Source of the DNA: a virus
Reading direction: 5' to 3' (one strand)
Virus record (IMG/VR): IMGVR_UViG_3300025326_000085
Span: 1-42,670 of that record
DNA: 42,670 bases
Numbering within the stretch: the first letter of the stretch is position 1; the number at the start of each line of letters is the position of its first letter. Both the position numbers and the translations under genes were made by a program. The notes under the pieces were generated by a model. That model was not told where the DNA came from, searched no databases, and saw only the letters and a program-made list of their open reading frames with translations. This document shows positions 29,934 through 38,929 of this stretch, piece by piece.

Positions 29934-32873
29934 ATGGGACGAAACGCCCCCCCAGAACACATCGTTTTCAAGGACTTCAAAGGTCTTCGCACCTCGATTG
30001 GAGATCCCGCGCCCAATAGCGCGATCGGCTGCCGCAACGTCGTGCGCTCAAAGAAACTCGGTCACTTGGAACTCGGGATACCCTACGAGTTTAGGTTTCC
30101 GACAGAAGACGCGAATCTCCCGCAATCGGGCGATCTCGAAATTTCCAATTATCTCAATCCGGCCATTCATAAGATGACAAATCTGGTCTTCGAGAACGTC
30201 CACAATTTCTACGTCCCGGATCACGGGGGGCGCAACATCACGGTCGTGGTCGGCACTTACACGAAGACGGGGTTTTTCCCAGGATCTCCAACGGTAGACC
30301 GTTCTGGGGTATTTGTTCGTCCTTTCTGGGATGGTTCTGCATGGATAGACGCATGGCGCGAACTCACCGAGATGTTCATTTTCGAACTCACGTCGCTTGG
30401 TTCGACGAATCCCGGCGTTGTGACGGCCGCGCCGCCATTCTTAGGCAACGATGCCACGGTCGGAACGGTGGATTGGATACCGTCAGGCTCCCCGCCCTCT
30501 AATCCCGGAGCATTCACTCGGCTCAACGACGACATCTTTATCGAGGCGACGCTCAACGCGGCCGCTCAATCGAAGTATGCAAATCTTAGCGGCGGTGTGA
30601 GCCTGACCTTTCTGCCGGTCGGGACAACGATCGTCGGGGTGACGGCGCACATCATCGGCAAAGGGTCGGTCGATACATGTCCCGTTCAACTGGAAAACGT
30701 ACGGCTGGTTAAAAATGGGGCCTTGGCAGGCACCGTGAAAACGGATACGAGCACCTGGGATATCGAGAAATCAGAAAAAACGCTTGGTGGAGCGGCCGAT
30801 CTCTGGGGAACGACATTCCTGCGGACCGACACCATCTCGATCGCCGTGAGCGCGAAGAATTACGACAGCGTCGCCAGGAAGATCTCGCTCGATCAGATTT
30901 ATTTGAAGGTCCACATCAACCCCGGAGGCCTTAATCAAATTAACATCTCCGAGGGAGCCGACCCATACGATTTTGCCGTTCTCGACCCTCTCGCCGGGGT
31001 CTTCAACGGGGACTATTTTAAGGGCTGGACGATCGTCTACGATCGGTCCGGTGATAATGAAAACTACGATCTGGTGGTCCGCTGCGGGTATGACGGCACG
31101 CGCTATTTCCTGGAGACGACCCACCCCGTGACCGATTTCACCTCGCGGATTGCCGGAACCAAGATCCTCCTCTATAGAAACTTTCTCACCAGCGAGACCC
31201 CGGCGGCGCTATCGAGCTATTTTCACAACGTGCTCAATGAGATGCGTCTGACCACCGGGAATCTCTTTTCTGATCTGGCGCTCAAAGGCGGGTTCCGGAC
31301 GAAACCGGCGGTAATCTTCGACGGGTCGGACCCGCTACCGCAGGTGGACGAGCTCATCCTGGTCCATTCTGGCGCAGAGGACTGGAAATATGCCGTGCTG
31401 GCGGCGATCACAGGAACCAGCCCCGGAGCGCAAAACCCGCTCTCAGCCGGCACCTACTACCTGAAATACTCGATCGTCTACGATGACGGCAGTATCGGCC
31501 CACTCTACGATGTCATCACCCGGACGGCCGGCGTGTTTAGCGCCTCGGCCCAGGTGATCGTTGCTGATGGCGAGCAGATCTCTCTGACGGTCTATCGTTC
31601 GTATGGAGCCTTCCCGAAAAAGGGGAGGGGTGTCAACATCTATATGAGCGATGATAACGTGTATTTCTACCGGGTAAAGGCGTTTGACGTATCCGCGGAG
31701 AACGCCGTCTCGCTCTCTGCTGTGGGCGGTCTTCCGGCAGCGCTCCATCATTACGGGTATCTCGATGTGGCGGTCGATGCCGCCGACTGGAACGCCGACA
31801 TCCCGGAGGCGAACGCAGATATTGGACGATCACCCGCTGATGCCGGGATCATCCGCTACACCCAGGCCGCAGTCATCGGTGTTCATAATTTCGCCGTTGG
31901 AGTCTACGCCAACGGTCAATATCAAAGGAACAAGGTCTATTCCTCGGCGATTGCCGGATCAGGCGCCGAGGAGTACGACATCTTCCCCGATGATCCGATC
32001 CATGCTCTCTCGGTAGAGTATAACGACGCCGACGAAGCCCTGAGTGTGGTCGGATTGAATAACCGCATTGCCGTTCATAAGAAACGCTCCATTGTTCTCT
32101 TGCGCTATTCACCGAACGAGGGATACATCCGCGACATCGTAACGAAGGGGTGGGGCATTGCCGCTCCGCGCACCCTGGTGGAATATGACGGAAGCCTTTA
32201 CTGGTTGGACTATTCCGGAGTGATGAAGTTCAACGAGAACGGCATCGAGATCATCAACAGGGCGTGGTTGCAGGATTTACTCGCCCTCTCCGATTCTGTT
32301 AAAGAGGCGGCCATTGCGACTTTCGATCGGAACAATAAAAAATACATCCTCGTCCTCGGCGCTCTGGTCTATCATTACGACCTCTTGGACGGTGAGTGGA
32401 TGATTGAGGACTGGAACGATCTGCCCTTGCGCTTCTCGATCGACAATACCGCCAACAGGGTAACCTTCCTGGCCGAAGATAATTCGGGGGTGCGGAACCT
32501 CTTTGTCTTGGATGAAGGTATTATCCACAACGGCGGCCAGTACGATTTCTCGTATGAAACAAACGAGATCGACCATCCTTCACCGGTTCCCTTCGACTTG
32601 AACCTCATGGAAATCTATCTGCGCTATCGCTCGACGATTGACTTCCAGGTGACAGCCTATAAAAACGACACAGCCGAGGTTCTCTTTGGTCCCGTCACCT
32701 TGAGCAAAGACAATTACCGGACCCTCATTCAATTATCGGACGATGCGAGGTGCTCAAGTTTCAGGATCAAAGTATCAGGCCGGGCGATAGACCAATACAC
32801 CTCATGGAAACTCAAGCGGATGGGAATGAGATATCAACCCCTCGAAATCTCAGGGGACATCATCGTTGAATAG
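29934..32873 (+). CDS. Tail nozzle / tail tube B-like protein, 979 residues
   Basis: ATG 29934 opens with FKDFKGLRTSIGDPAPN followed by GCRNVVRSKKLGHLELG, a start common to podovirus nozzle proteins and other beta-propeller virion proteins. The whole length is beta-rich with recurring aromatic strands (SLYWLDYSGVMKFNE, KKYILVLGALVYHYD), consistent with a propeller and insertion domains. Such proteins form the end of the short tail after the adaptor. No enzyme motif was found. Confidence 0.7.
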   Translation: MGRNAPPEHIVFKDFKGLRTSIGDPAPNSAIGCRNVVRSKKLGHLELGIPYEFRFPTEDANLPQSGDLEISNYLNPAIHKMTNLVFENVHNFYVPDHGGRNITVVVGTYTKTGFFPGSPTVDRSGVFVRPFWDGSAWIDAWRELTEMFIFELTSLGSTNPGVVTAAPPFLGNDATVGTVDWIPSGSPPSNPGAFTRLNDDIFIEATLNAAAQSKYANLSGGVSLTFLPVGTTIVGVTAHIIGKGSVDTCPVQLENVRLVKNGALAGTVKTDTSTWDIEKSEKTLGGAADLWGTTFLRTDTISIAVSAKNYDSVARKISLDQIYLKVHINPGGLNQINISEGADPYDFAVLDPLAGVFNGDYFKGWTIVYDRSGDNENYDLVVRCGYDGTRYFLETTHPVTDFTSRIAGTKILLYRNFLTSETPAALSSYFHNVLNEMRLTTGNLFSDLALKGGFRTKPAVIFDGSDPLPQVDELILVHSGAEDWKYAVLAAITGTSPGAQNPLSAGTYYLKYSIVYDDGSIGPLYDVITRTAGVFSASAQVIVADGEQISLTVYRSYGAFPKKGRGVNIYMSDDNVYFYRVKAFDVSAENAVSLSAVGGLPAALHHYGYLDVAVDAADWNADIPEANADIGRSPADAGIIRYTQAAVIGVHNFAVGVYANGQYQRNKVYSSAIAGSGAEEYDIFPDDPIHALSVEYNDADEALSVVGLNNRIAVHKKRSIVLLRYSPNEGYIRDIVTKGWGIAAPRTLVEYDGSLYWLDYSGVMKFNENGIEIINRAWLQDLLALSDSVKEAAIATFDRNNKKYILVLGALVYHYDLLDGEWMIEDWNDLPLRFSIDNTANRVTFLAEDNSGVRNLFVLDEGIIHNGGQYDFSYETNEIDHPSPVPFDLNLMEIYLRYRSTIDFQVTAYKNDTAEVLFGPVTLSKDNYRTLIQLSDDARCSSFRIKVSGRAIDQYTSWKLKRMGMRYQPLEISGDIIVE

Positions 32874-33246
32874 ACTCCAAAACATATCGGACCTGAAAAG
32901 GGATGTGGGTTCGACCTCGATTGACGACTCGACAAAAGCCATCTTGAACCGCATACTCGACACCATCGGCAAGGAGATGGACTACACTCAGCAGAATATC
33001 CCCACAACCGGGCTTCAAAAGGGTGAGCAGATCGTCAGGGTGGCCGGTACGGTGACGGTAAAGTTGAAATTCCCGGTCCAAAGTACCGACTATAAACCTG
33101 ACACCATATTGATTGCCAGGGACATTGAAACCGGCGCCCTGTCGCTCGCTGTATCAGCGCCCCTCTACGACAAACGCCGGAAGGATAGTTTTGATGTATC
33201 GTGCTCTACGCCGGGGACGCTACGTTGGGAGATCAAGCCATTCTGA
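32866..33246 (+). CDS. Tail protein, 126 residues
   Basis: TTG 32866 overlaps the nozzle-gene stop by eight bases. The N-terminal third is helical (STKAILNRILDTIGKEMDY) and the rest beta-rich, ending before the fibre gene. It may connect the nozzle to the fibre. The next gene overlaps its last bases in another frame. Family not recognised. Confidence 0.6.
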   Translation: MNRLQNISDLKRDVGSTSIDDSTKAILNRILDTIGKEMDYTQQNIPTTGLQKGEQIVRVAGTVTVKLKFPVQSTDYKPDTILIARDIETGALSLAVSAPLYDKRRKDSFDVSCSTPGTLRWEIKPF

Positions 33247-36200
33247 AGCGGCTCATCATATTGACTCTCTTGGTGAGTGGATGGGCACTTGCTCAGTCGC
33301 CCCTGTTGGCGCCAGACATCCGCTCGAACAGGCTTAAGTCCTACACACCGATTGAGCCCATCACCCTTGAAGATTCGACCCGCCAGTATTTCTATTTCGA
33401 GCTAATGGGCGCCGCCGAGCCGTGGGTTCCGACGGTGAACGGGGTGAGGATGTACTATGACACGACACTTCACCACCTCATGTTGAAGATGCCCTGGGGA
33501 ACACTTCGATATGTGGATTCAATCGGACCGGGTGGTGGAACTGGTGAGGTCAATACAGCCAGCAATACCGCCGGTACCGGTGTCGGATGGTTCAAAGTAA
33601 AGTCCGGCGTTGACCTCATATTCAAGCGCGGGAAATCTCTTGACGCGAACCTGACCATTGCCGATTCGACCGATAGTTTAGCGTTCGATTTCAGCAATTC
33701 CCCCGCTTTTACGGGTGCGTCGTTTTCCGGTTTAACGGCGTTACGGGCCGTAGTGACCGACGGCAGTAAGAATCTCGCATCGTCGATTATTTCGGCCGTA
33801 GAGTTGGGCTATTTGGTCGGTGCGACCGATACCGTCCAGGAGCAATTAAATCTCAAGGCTCCGTTGGCCTCTCCCACCTTTACCGGCACGGTGACAATGC
33901 CTTTAGGGGCTGGTACAGTTCGCTCCGGTTCGGGCGGTTTGTTGAGTTCTACTGCTTCCGATACGGTGGGACTTGCAGCGGCTCTGTCCGGTAAGGAAGA
34001 TACGATCACCGCAGGTACAACGGCTCAATATTACCGGGGCGATAAATCGTGGCAAACGCTCAATCAGGCGGCCGTCGCAGGTCTGACGACCGCGTCTACT
34101 CCGACTTTCGTCCAGGTCTATTCTTCCGGGCAAGGGGGAACGGGAAACGCGGCGGCGTATCTCGACGGGTCGGGCGGACTGTTCCGCGATCCGGCTGTAT
34201 CCGGGACTGAACTTGGATATCTCGACGGGGTAACATCGGCAATTCAGACGCAATTAAACGGCAAAGCCGCGACGTTCGATTCTCTCGGCACCGATCGCGG
34301 TGGCACCGGACGCGCCTATTTCCTGGCCGGTGACATGTTGTATCACACGGGCACCGGAACGGCATTTTCAAGGCTTGCGGTAGCCGCACAAGGAAATGTG
34401 CTCCGCTCCGGGGCTACGCCGTCGTGGGGAAAAGTCCAGCTCTCCGGCGGGGTGATCGACGTGTCGGGAACACTTGGGTCCGCCTATGGCGGGACCGATA
34501 ATTCGTCCTATACCATTGGAGACATGCTGTATTCCTCTGGCGCGACGACTCTTTCAAAACTCGCGGACGTGGCGACGGGTTCATATCTGGCTTCGGGGGG
34601 GGTGGGAATAGCTCCCGCGTGGGCGACGTTGAATCAGGCGGCGGTGGCGGGGTTGACAACGGGGGATAGTCCGACGTTTACGGGCGCGACACTCTCAGGT
34701 ATGACGGCGGGGTCGGTGCCGTTTGCTGGTGCGGCTGGGCTTCTCTCGCAGGATAATGCTAACTTCTTTTGGGACAATGCGAATAATCGTCTCGGCATCG
34801 GGATATCAAGTCCGGTAGCAGTGCTGCATGTTGCTACGACCAACAGCAACACCTTTATCTTGGATAAGGGTGGGGCAATGGGAAGTTTACAGGGTAGTTT
34901 TACGTCGTACTCTTATGGGGGATTAATACTGGGTGTTTCTACGGCCTCACAGTTTTTGGCTCTCAGTATAGCGGGGCAAAGGACGACAACGCCCGGTGCT
35001 CAGATCGGGCGCATCGGATTCCATTCTTGGAACACGAACAATAATCTCAATACGACGATCGGTGCTGAATTCAAGGCCACGTCGGAAGATGGCACAACGA
35101 CAAATTATGGTCTCAATCTCGCCGTCTTGACGAGGACGGGAACGGGGGCAATGGCCGAACGTCAACGATGGTCGGCTGACGGGAATATCGGCTTTGCCGG
35201 GCAAACATCCTTCGGAACGAGTGCGGTCGGCGTGGGTGCATGGAAAAACGGCACAGCCCCCTCAACCTCTCCCGCCGATGCTGTCCAAATTTGGAGCGCA
35301 GACCGTGGCGCAACTGTAGGCAAGGCCGGACTCCACATCAGATCTGAGGATGGAACGAGCCACGTGTTTTCGGATTTCTCCGGGATAGGGACAGTTTCAC
35401 CGACAACCCGATTGCACGTCTACGGGGCTGACAATTTAACGGCGCAAACGGTGGAGATTGCCGCCACCCAAGCCAACGTCACCGCCGCCGATATCTTTAT
35501 GGATTTTCGCTCATCCTCCGGTTCGGAGGGAACGATTGCCGGAACTGCTGTTGCGGGTGTCCTCGCGTATAATACCTTCACTGGCGCACATTACTCCCAA
35601 AAGGCAAACGAGAACGAGGTAATGGTTGAGGGGATGATTGTTTCGGCATCGGGCAATGTAATGCCCGGAGGCGACTACCTGCCGACAATCACCCGGAGCG
35701 CGGGCCGGGGTGACTCCACCGTCTATGGGGTGTACGCCGGCAAGATTGCAGACGGGTTCTCGCAACGGGAGATTGATTCGCTTCGGAGGATGAGAAGACT
35801 CCATGATAGCGTCAAGACCGTGTACGAGGCAATCGGTGCGCCGCTTGAAGCCCTCATAAAAGAACAACTCCACGCCGATAGCGGTTCGTTCGCGTTTGAT
35901 TCACTCGGGGCCATCATCCGCGCCATTGAAGTCTCGCTTGCCCAGATCGTCGTTCCTCCTTCACCGACATTCCGGGGAAAGACATTAGACTACGCGAAGG
36001 GCAACCCCCGCAAAGACCTTCATCAGGTATTTGCCCTCGGGACGGGGATTATTCTCGTCACCGATGCAGGAGGCAACATCAATAACGGCGACCTGATTGT
36101 TCCATCCCCGACGCGGGGAATCGGAGAGCGACAAGCGGATAAGGTGGTACGATCATACACCGTTGCAAAGGCGACCGTCAGCGTGGATTTCTCGACCATT

Positions 36201-36260
36201 CCAGTCCATCCGACGCTTGGTGTGAAGGTGAAGCGAATCCCGTGCACATATAAATTCTAA
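33225..36260 (+). CDS. Large exported tail fibre, about 1,011 residues
   Basis: TTG 33225 has GGGGA at a good distance; GTG 33201 and a CTG overlapping the upstream stop are alternatives. The N-terminus has a signal peptide (LKRLIILTLLVSG, cleavage ALA|Q). The body has repeats typical of phage fibres: GQGGTG, DRGGTG and AYGGTD, and two copies of LNQAAVAGLTT. The last part has GDLIVPSPTRGIGERQADK and RSYTVAKATVSVDF, a C-terminal pattern I recall from many fibre proteins with an end chaperone-like domain. It likely binds host receptors. The Sec signal is the main anomaly. An eight-G run lies in frame at 34595-34602. Confidence 0.75.
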   Translation: MGDQAILKRLIILTLLVSGWALAQSPLLAPDIRSNRLKSYTPIEPITLEDSTRQYFYFELMGAAEPWVPTVNGVRMYYDTTLHHLMLKMPWGTLRYVDSIGPGGGTGEVNTASNTAGTGVGWFKVKSGVDLIFKRGKSLDANLTIADSTDSLAFDFSNSPAFTGASFSGLTALRAVVTDGSKNLASSIISAVELGYLVGATDTVQEQLNLKAPLASPTFTGTVTMPLGAGTVRSGSGGLLSSTASDTVGLAAALSGKEDTITAGTTAQYYRGDKSWQTLNQAAVAGLTTASTPTFVQVYSSGQGGTGNAAAYLDGSGGLFRDPAVSGTELGYLDGVTSAIQTQLNGKAATFDSLGTDRGGTGRAYFLAGDMLYHTGTGTAFSRLAVAAQGNVLRSGATPSWGKVQLSGGVIDVSGTLGSAYGGTDNSSYTIGDMLYSSGATTLSKLADVATGSYLASGGVGIAPAWATLNQAAVAGLTTGDSPTFTGATLSGMTAGSVPFAGAAGLLSQDNANFFWDNANNRLGIGISSPVAVLHVATTNSNTFILDKGGAMGSLQGSFTSYSYGGLILGVSTASQFLALSIAGQRTTTPGAQIGRIGFHSWNTNNNLNTTIGAEFKATSEDGTTTNYGLNLAVLTRTGTGAMAERQRWSADGNIGFAGQTSFGTSAVGVGAWKNGTAPSTSPADAVQIWSADRGATVGKAGLHIRSEDGTSHVFSDFSGIGTVSPTTRLHVYGADNLTAQTVEIAATQANVTAADIFMDFRSSSGSEGTIAGTAVAGVLAYNTFTGAHYSQKANENEVMVEGMIVSASGNVMPGGDYLPTITRSAGRGDSTVYGVYAGKIADGFSQREIDSLRRMRRLHDSVKTVYEAIGAPLEALIKEQLHADSGSFAFDSLGAIIRAIEVSLAQIVVPPSPTFRGKTLDYAKGNPRKDLHQVFALGTGIILVTDAGGNINNGDLIVPSPTRGIGERQADKVVRSYTVAKATVSVDFSTIPVHPTLGVKVKRIPCTYKF

Positions 36261-36478
36261 TGCTCTCAGAATTCTTAAAATTCACCGATGTCGGAATCCT
36301 GGGGATCTGTCTGGTGATGCTCTTCCTCAAGTGGCAGGAGATGAAAGCCGCCGATCGCGCCGACGAGCGCGACGATGAAACGGCCCGACTGCGAATCGAG
36401 GCCGACACCGAGATCACCAAAGTATTGACGGAATTGAAAACCATCATCACTGAACGCATACCACCGAAAAGGGGATAG
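36260..36478 (+). CDS. Single-span membrane protein with coiled coil, holin candidate
   Basis: The ATG overlaps the fibre TAA by one base. The 72-residue product has one N-terminal membrane span (VGILGICLVMLFL), then a charged helix (MKAADRADERDDETARLRIE) to the C-terminus. That layout resembles small BhlA/UviB-type holins or a spanin-like accessory. A good ribosome-binding site is absent, fitting coupling. Confidence 0.65.
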   Translation: MLSEFLKFTDVGILGICLVMLFLKWQEMKAADRADERDDETARLRIEADTEITKVLTELKTIITERIPPKRG

Positions 36479-36482
36479 GACT

Positions 36483-36647
36483 ATGTGGACCATCATCTAC
36501 TTTGTTGTGAGTATTGCCGCAATCATCCTGTCTGGATTGATACTCTTAGCTGGTGGACATAGGCGAAACATCGCACGACCCGATCCAACGGACGGAACAA
36601 AGCGTCTACTCTCGATAGCGAAAGATTTTAACAACTTCATTGGATAA
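36483..36647 (+). CDS. Small membrane protein, 54 residues
   Basis: AAAGGGGAT lies before ATG 36483. The first about 24 residues are one membrane span (IYFVVSIAAIILSGLILL), then a basic, soluble tail (RRNIARPDPTDGTKR). It is too short for most gene callers, but the start site and the tight packing between neighbours support it. Part of the small membrane-protein cluster. Confidence 0.6.
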   Translation: MWTIIYFVVSIAAIILSGLILLAGGHRRNIARPDPTDGTKRLLSIAKDFNNFIG

Positions 36648-36648
36648 T

Positions 36649-36930
36649 ATGGAATGGTTGAGATATACCGCACTTGTCCTCTACGGCCTCTCGGCGATCG
36701 TCCTGGTCACGAAAATCACGCAGATGGTCATGTGCGGGATCTCGCCTCCGCTCTGGATGAGGATCGTAACCACACTGGCGGCACTTTGTTTCGGCATCTC
36801 CATGATCGACATTGCCGTTGGCGTCGATAGTGGACTCTTCGCCATGAGGGTGATCTGGAACCTCATCGCGGCAATGATCTTCTCAGGCACCATGTACACC
36901 GTCTACTGGAAGAAGGATCTTCACCGTTGA
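36649..36930 (+). CDS. Membrane protein with three spans, holin candidate
   Basis: ATG 36649 lies one base after the previous stop. The product has three hydrophobic segments (ALVLYGLSAIVLV, IVTTLAALCFGISMI, VIWNLIAAMIFSGTM) and a basic C-terminus (WKKDLHR), as in class I holins. A TTG at 36640 would add three residues. The next gene starts inside its stop (TTGA). Confidence 0.65.
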   Translation: MEWLRYTALVLYGLSAIVLVTKITQMVMCGISPPLWMRIVTTLAALCFGISMIDIAVGVDSGLFAMRVIWNLIAAMIFSGTMYTVYWKKDLHR

Positions 36931-37160
36931 GAAGTCCCAACGAAATATTCACCGCCACAAAGGATAAAGCGATAGCCATTCCCACGCAGACGGTCATTGC
37001 CATCAAAATGATCGCGGGGGAATTTATCGACCTGTGGTTTGCGCACCCAAAGAAGATGACTGCGTTTATTATCATCGAACTCTGGATTCACTCACTCAGT
37101 TTTCAACACCTCACGGAACTCAAATCCCTAATGGACTTGATACCGTTTTTAGGAAAATAG
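36927..37160 (+). CDS. Hypothetical protein, 77 residues
   Basis: TTG 36927 overlaps the previous stop. The product is amphipathic with one moderately hydrophobic segment (AFIIIELWIHSL) and hydrophobic C-terminus (LMDLIPFLGK). It may be peripheral to the membrane. Likely co-translated with the upstream membrane protein. Confidence 0.55.
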   Translation: MRSPNEIFTATKDKAIAIPTQTVIAIKMIAGEFIDLWFAHPKKMTAFIIIELWIHSLSFQHLTELKSLMDLIPFLGK

Positions 37161-37172
37161 GAGTACACGACG

Positions 37173-37733
37173 ATGGGAATATTCGATTCACCGCGCGAAA
37201 GAGAAGGACCGGGCGCGTACCGTAACCAGCTCGGGCGCTACGACCGGATCATTGGCGACCTGGGCAATCTGCCGAACGAGTTTGGGGGGATTAACTCTCT
37301 CTCAGACCTTTTCGCCAAATACGGACTCTCGCCCTTTTCAAGCAATACCTTCGCTCCGGCCAAAAGAGCGCTCGGCACTTCACAGGCCCGCTCAAGAGCC
37401 GCCCTCACCGATCGCTTAGGCGGCCAGAGCGCCAACCCGGAATTCGCCTTCTCTGGGTTGGAGGGTGGATTCTCCGGCGCCTACTCCAATCTCTTAGGTG
37501 AGGAGCAACAGGCCAAGACGGGAATGGAGCGCTTCAATGCCGGATTTCTGGGGAACATCCTGGGGCAAAAGCAGGGCGCGAACGAACGCAGGACGGGTAT
37601 GACATTATCGGCAGAGCAGGCCCGGGCCAACGCCGTGAGGGATTATATCATGTCTCTTTCGGGAGCTTCGACGATGGACGATATTCTGGGGATCGCCGGC
37701 ACGGTTGCGAAATTCTTCCCAGATGGGGGTTGA
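37173..37733 (+). CDS. Internal virion protein candidate, 186 residues
   Basis: AGGAG precedes ATG 37173. The product begins MGIFDSPREREGPGAYRNQ, is Gly/Ala/Phe-rich with amphipathic segments (FSGAYSNLLGEEQQAKTG), and has a hydrophobic end (DDILGIAGTVAKFFP). Its place just before 37772 and the giant protein, and its composition, are those of ejection proteins of podoviruses. No motif proves it. Confidence 0.6.
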   Translation: MGIFDSPREREGPGAYRNQLGRYDRIIGDLGNLPNEFGGINSLSDLFAKYGLSPFSSNTFAPAKRALGTSQARSRAALTDRLGGQSANPEFAFSGLEGGFSGAYSNLLGEEQQAKTGMERFNAGFLGNILGQKQGANERRTGMTLSAEQARANAVRDYIMSLSGASTMDDILGIAGTVAKFFPDGG

Positions 37734-37771
37734 AGCCGACAGCAAACATTTTTAGATAAGGAAATCATCTC

Positions 37772-38929
37772 ATGGGTATCTACGAAACTCTTCAAAGGAG
37801 CTCTGGGAGCATTGACCAGGTCGCCTCGGCCTTCCAATCCTTCCTGAAAAATAAACAGGACGAAGAGAAGCGCAAAAAGCTTCAAAATGTGATGTACTCT
37901 GACCGGGAGATCATCAAACCCGAAGTCTTGGCCTCTCTCGGCATGAACCAGCAGGAAATTCCGATCGACATAGCCAATCGTCGCCCGCCACCGACAGGGG
38001 CCAGGCCACCGTTTACCGAAGAACCCTCACAGACCACAACCGAAAAGCAGTTTATGGGTGTCAATTCGAAAAACGCGATGGCGATAGCCGAAATTATGAA
38101 GATGACCCCCGAGCAGATGGTGGAATTTCTCTCAGGCGTTCAGGGCCAGGAGGAAAGAAGAGCAAGGGGGAATATCCTCGCCGTCCCGGAAGGAACGGAC
38201 GTGATCGACATTGGAACCGGGGAGAAGAAATACGGGAATGTAAAGGACTTTGGGCCGCGTACAAGCGTTAATCCCTCGCTCGGGAAACAGTGGATAATGC
38301 GGGCCGGTCAAAAAGTATTCGATATACCCGGCGAGGGGGACGAGCCGTACAGCAAACCCGGCGCACCCTCTCAAAATCCCTCGCTCGGGAAAGATTGGGT
38401 GATGAGAGACGGGAAGCCCGTCTTCGCCGTACCGCAAGAAGGCGATCAGCCCTACTCAAAGCCCACAGCCGGAGAGGGTAAAATATCGCGCACCGTCACC
38501 TACGTAAAGCCCGATGGAAAGCAGGGAATCAAAACGTACTCCGGCACCCCCCTGCAAGTTATTGAGCAGATTCAGGCCAGGTTAAAAGCCCTCGATGCTC
38601 TGGCCGAAAAATCGGGAATGGGCGGGGGGTCAAGCGGGTTCCTCGGGATGGGTGGATCGTCAACGTGGAGCGATTTCAAAGGCGGCAAAGCAACGATTGA
38701 TGATCTCTCCACCGGCCTTCAGGGTAACGCCGCCGAATACTCGGAACTTGAAAGCCAACTTGAAGACCTTCAGAGTATGGGGGGTGAAGAATCGCCGGAT
38801 GGTGGGGCCAGTGAGAATAACACCTACGCCCTCGAGGAAGTCCGCGCTCAATACCCAAACCTAAAGGATAAGACAGACCAGGAAATTATCGAGGCTTACG
38901 CGAAACAGGGAATCACGATCAAGCCGTAA
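37772..38929 (+). CDS. Internal virion protein candidate with 35-residue tandem repeat
   Basis: AAGGAA precedes ATG 37772. The 385-residue protein has a helical N-terminus, a proline-rich segment (NRRPPPTGARPPF, about residues 69-81) and two tandem 35-residue repeats (from NPSLGKQWIMRAG to NPSLGKDWVMRDG, about residues 167-236). Helical and Gly/Ser-rich parts follow, and the C-terminus has a short helix (LKDKTDQEIIEAYAKQG). It lies immediately before the giant protein, with stop and start adjacent, and probably is an ejection protein. No enzyme motif found. Confidence 0.65.
   Translation: MGIYETLQRSSGSIDQVASAFQSFLKNKQDEEKRKKLQNVMYSDREIIKPEVLASLGMNQQEIPIDIANRRPPPTGARPPFTEEPSQTTTEKQFMGVNSKNAMAIAEIMKMTPEQMVEFLSGVQGQEERRARGNILAVPEGTDVIDIGTGEKKYGNVKDFGPRTSVNPSLGKQWIMRAGQKVFDIPGEGDEPYSKPGAPSQNPSLGKDWVMRDGKPVFAVPQEGDQPYSKPTAGEGKISRTVTYVKPDGKQGIKTYSGTPLQVIEQIQARLKALDALAEKSGMGGGSSGFLGMGGSSTWSDFKGGKATIDDLSTGLQGNAAEYSELESQLEDLQSMGGEESPDGGASENNTYALEEVRAQYPNLKDKTDQEIIEAYAKQGITIKP
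38270..38479 (+). repeat. Two tandem 105-base repeats in the 37772 gene
   Basis: The period is 105 bases (35 residues). The first 18 bases of each copy are identical (AATCCCTCGCTCGGGAAA at 38270 and 38375); the remainder has diverged while keeping the frame. Confidence 0.8.
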
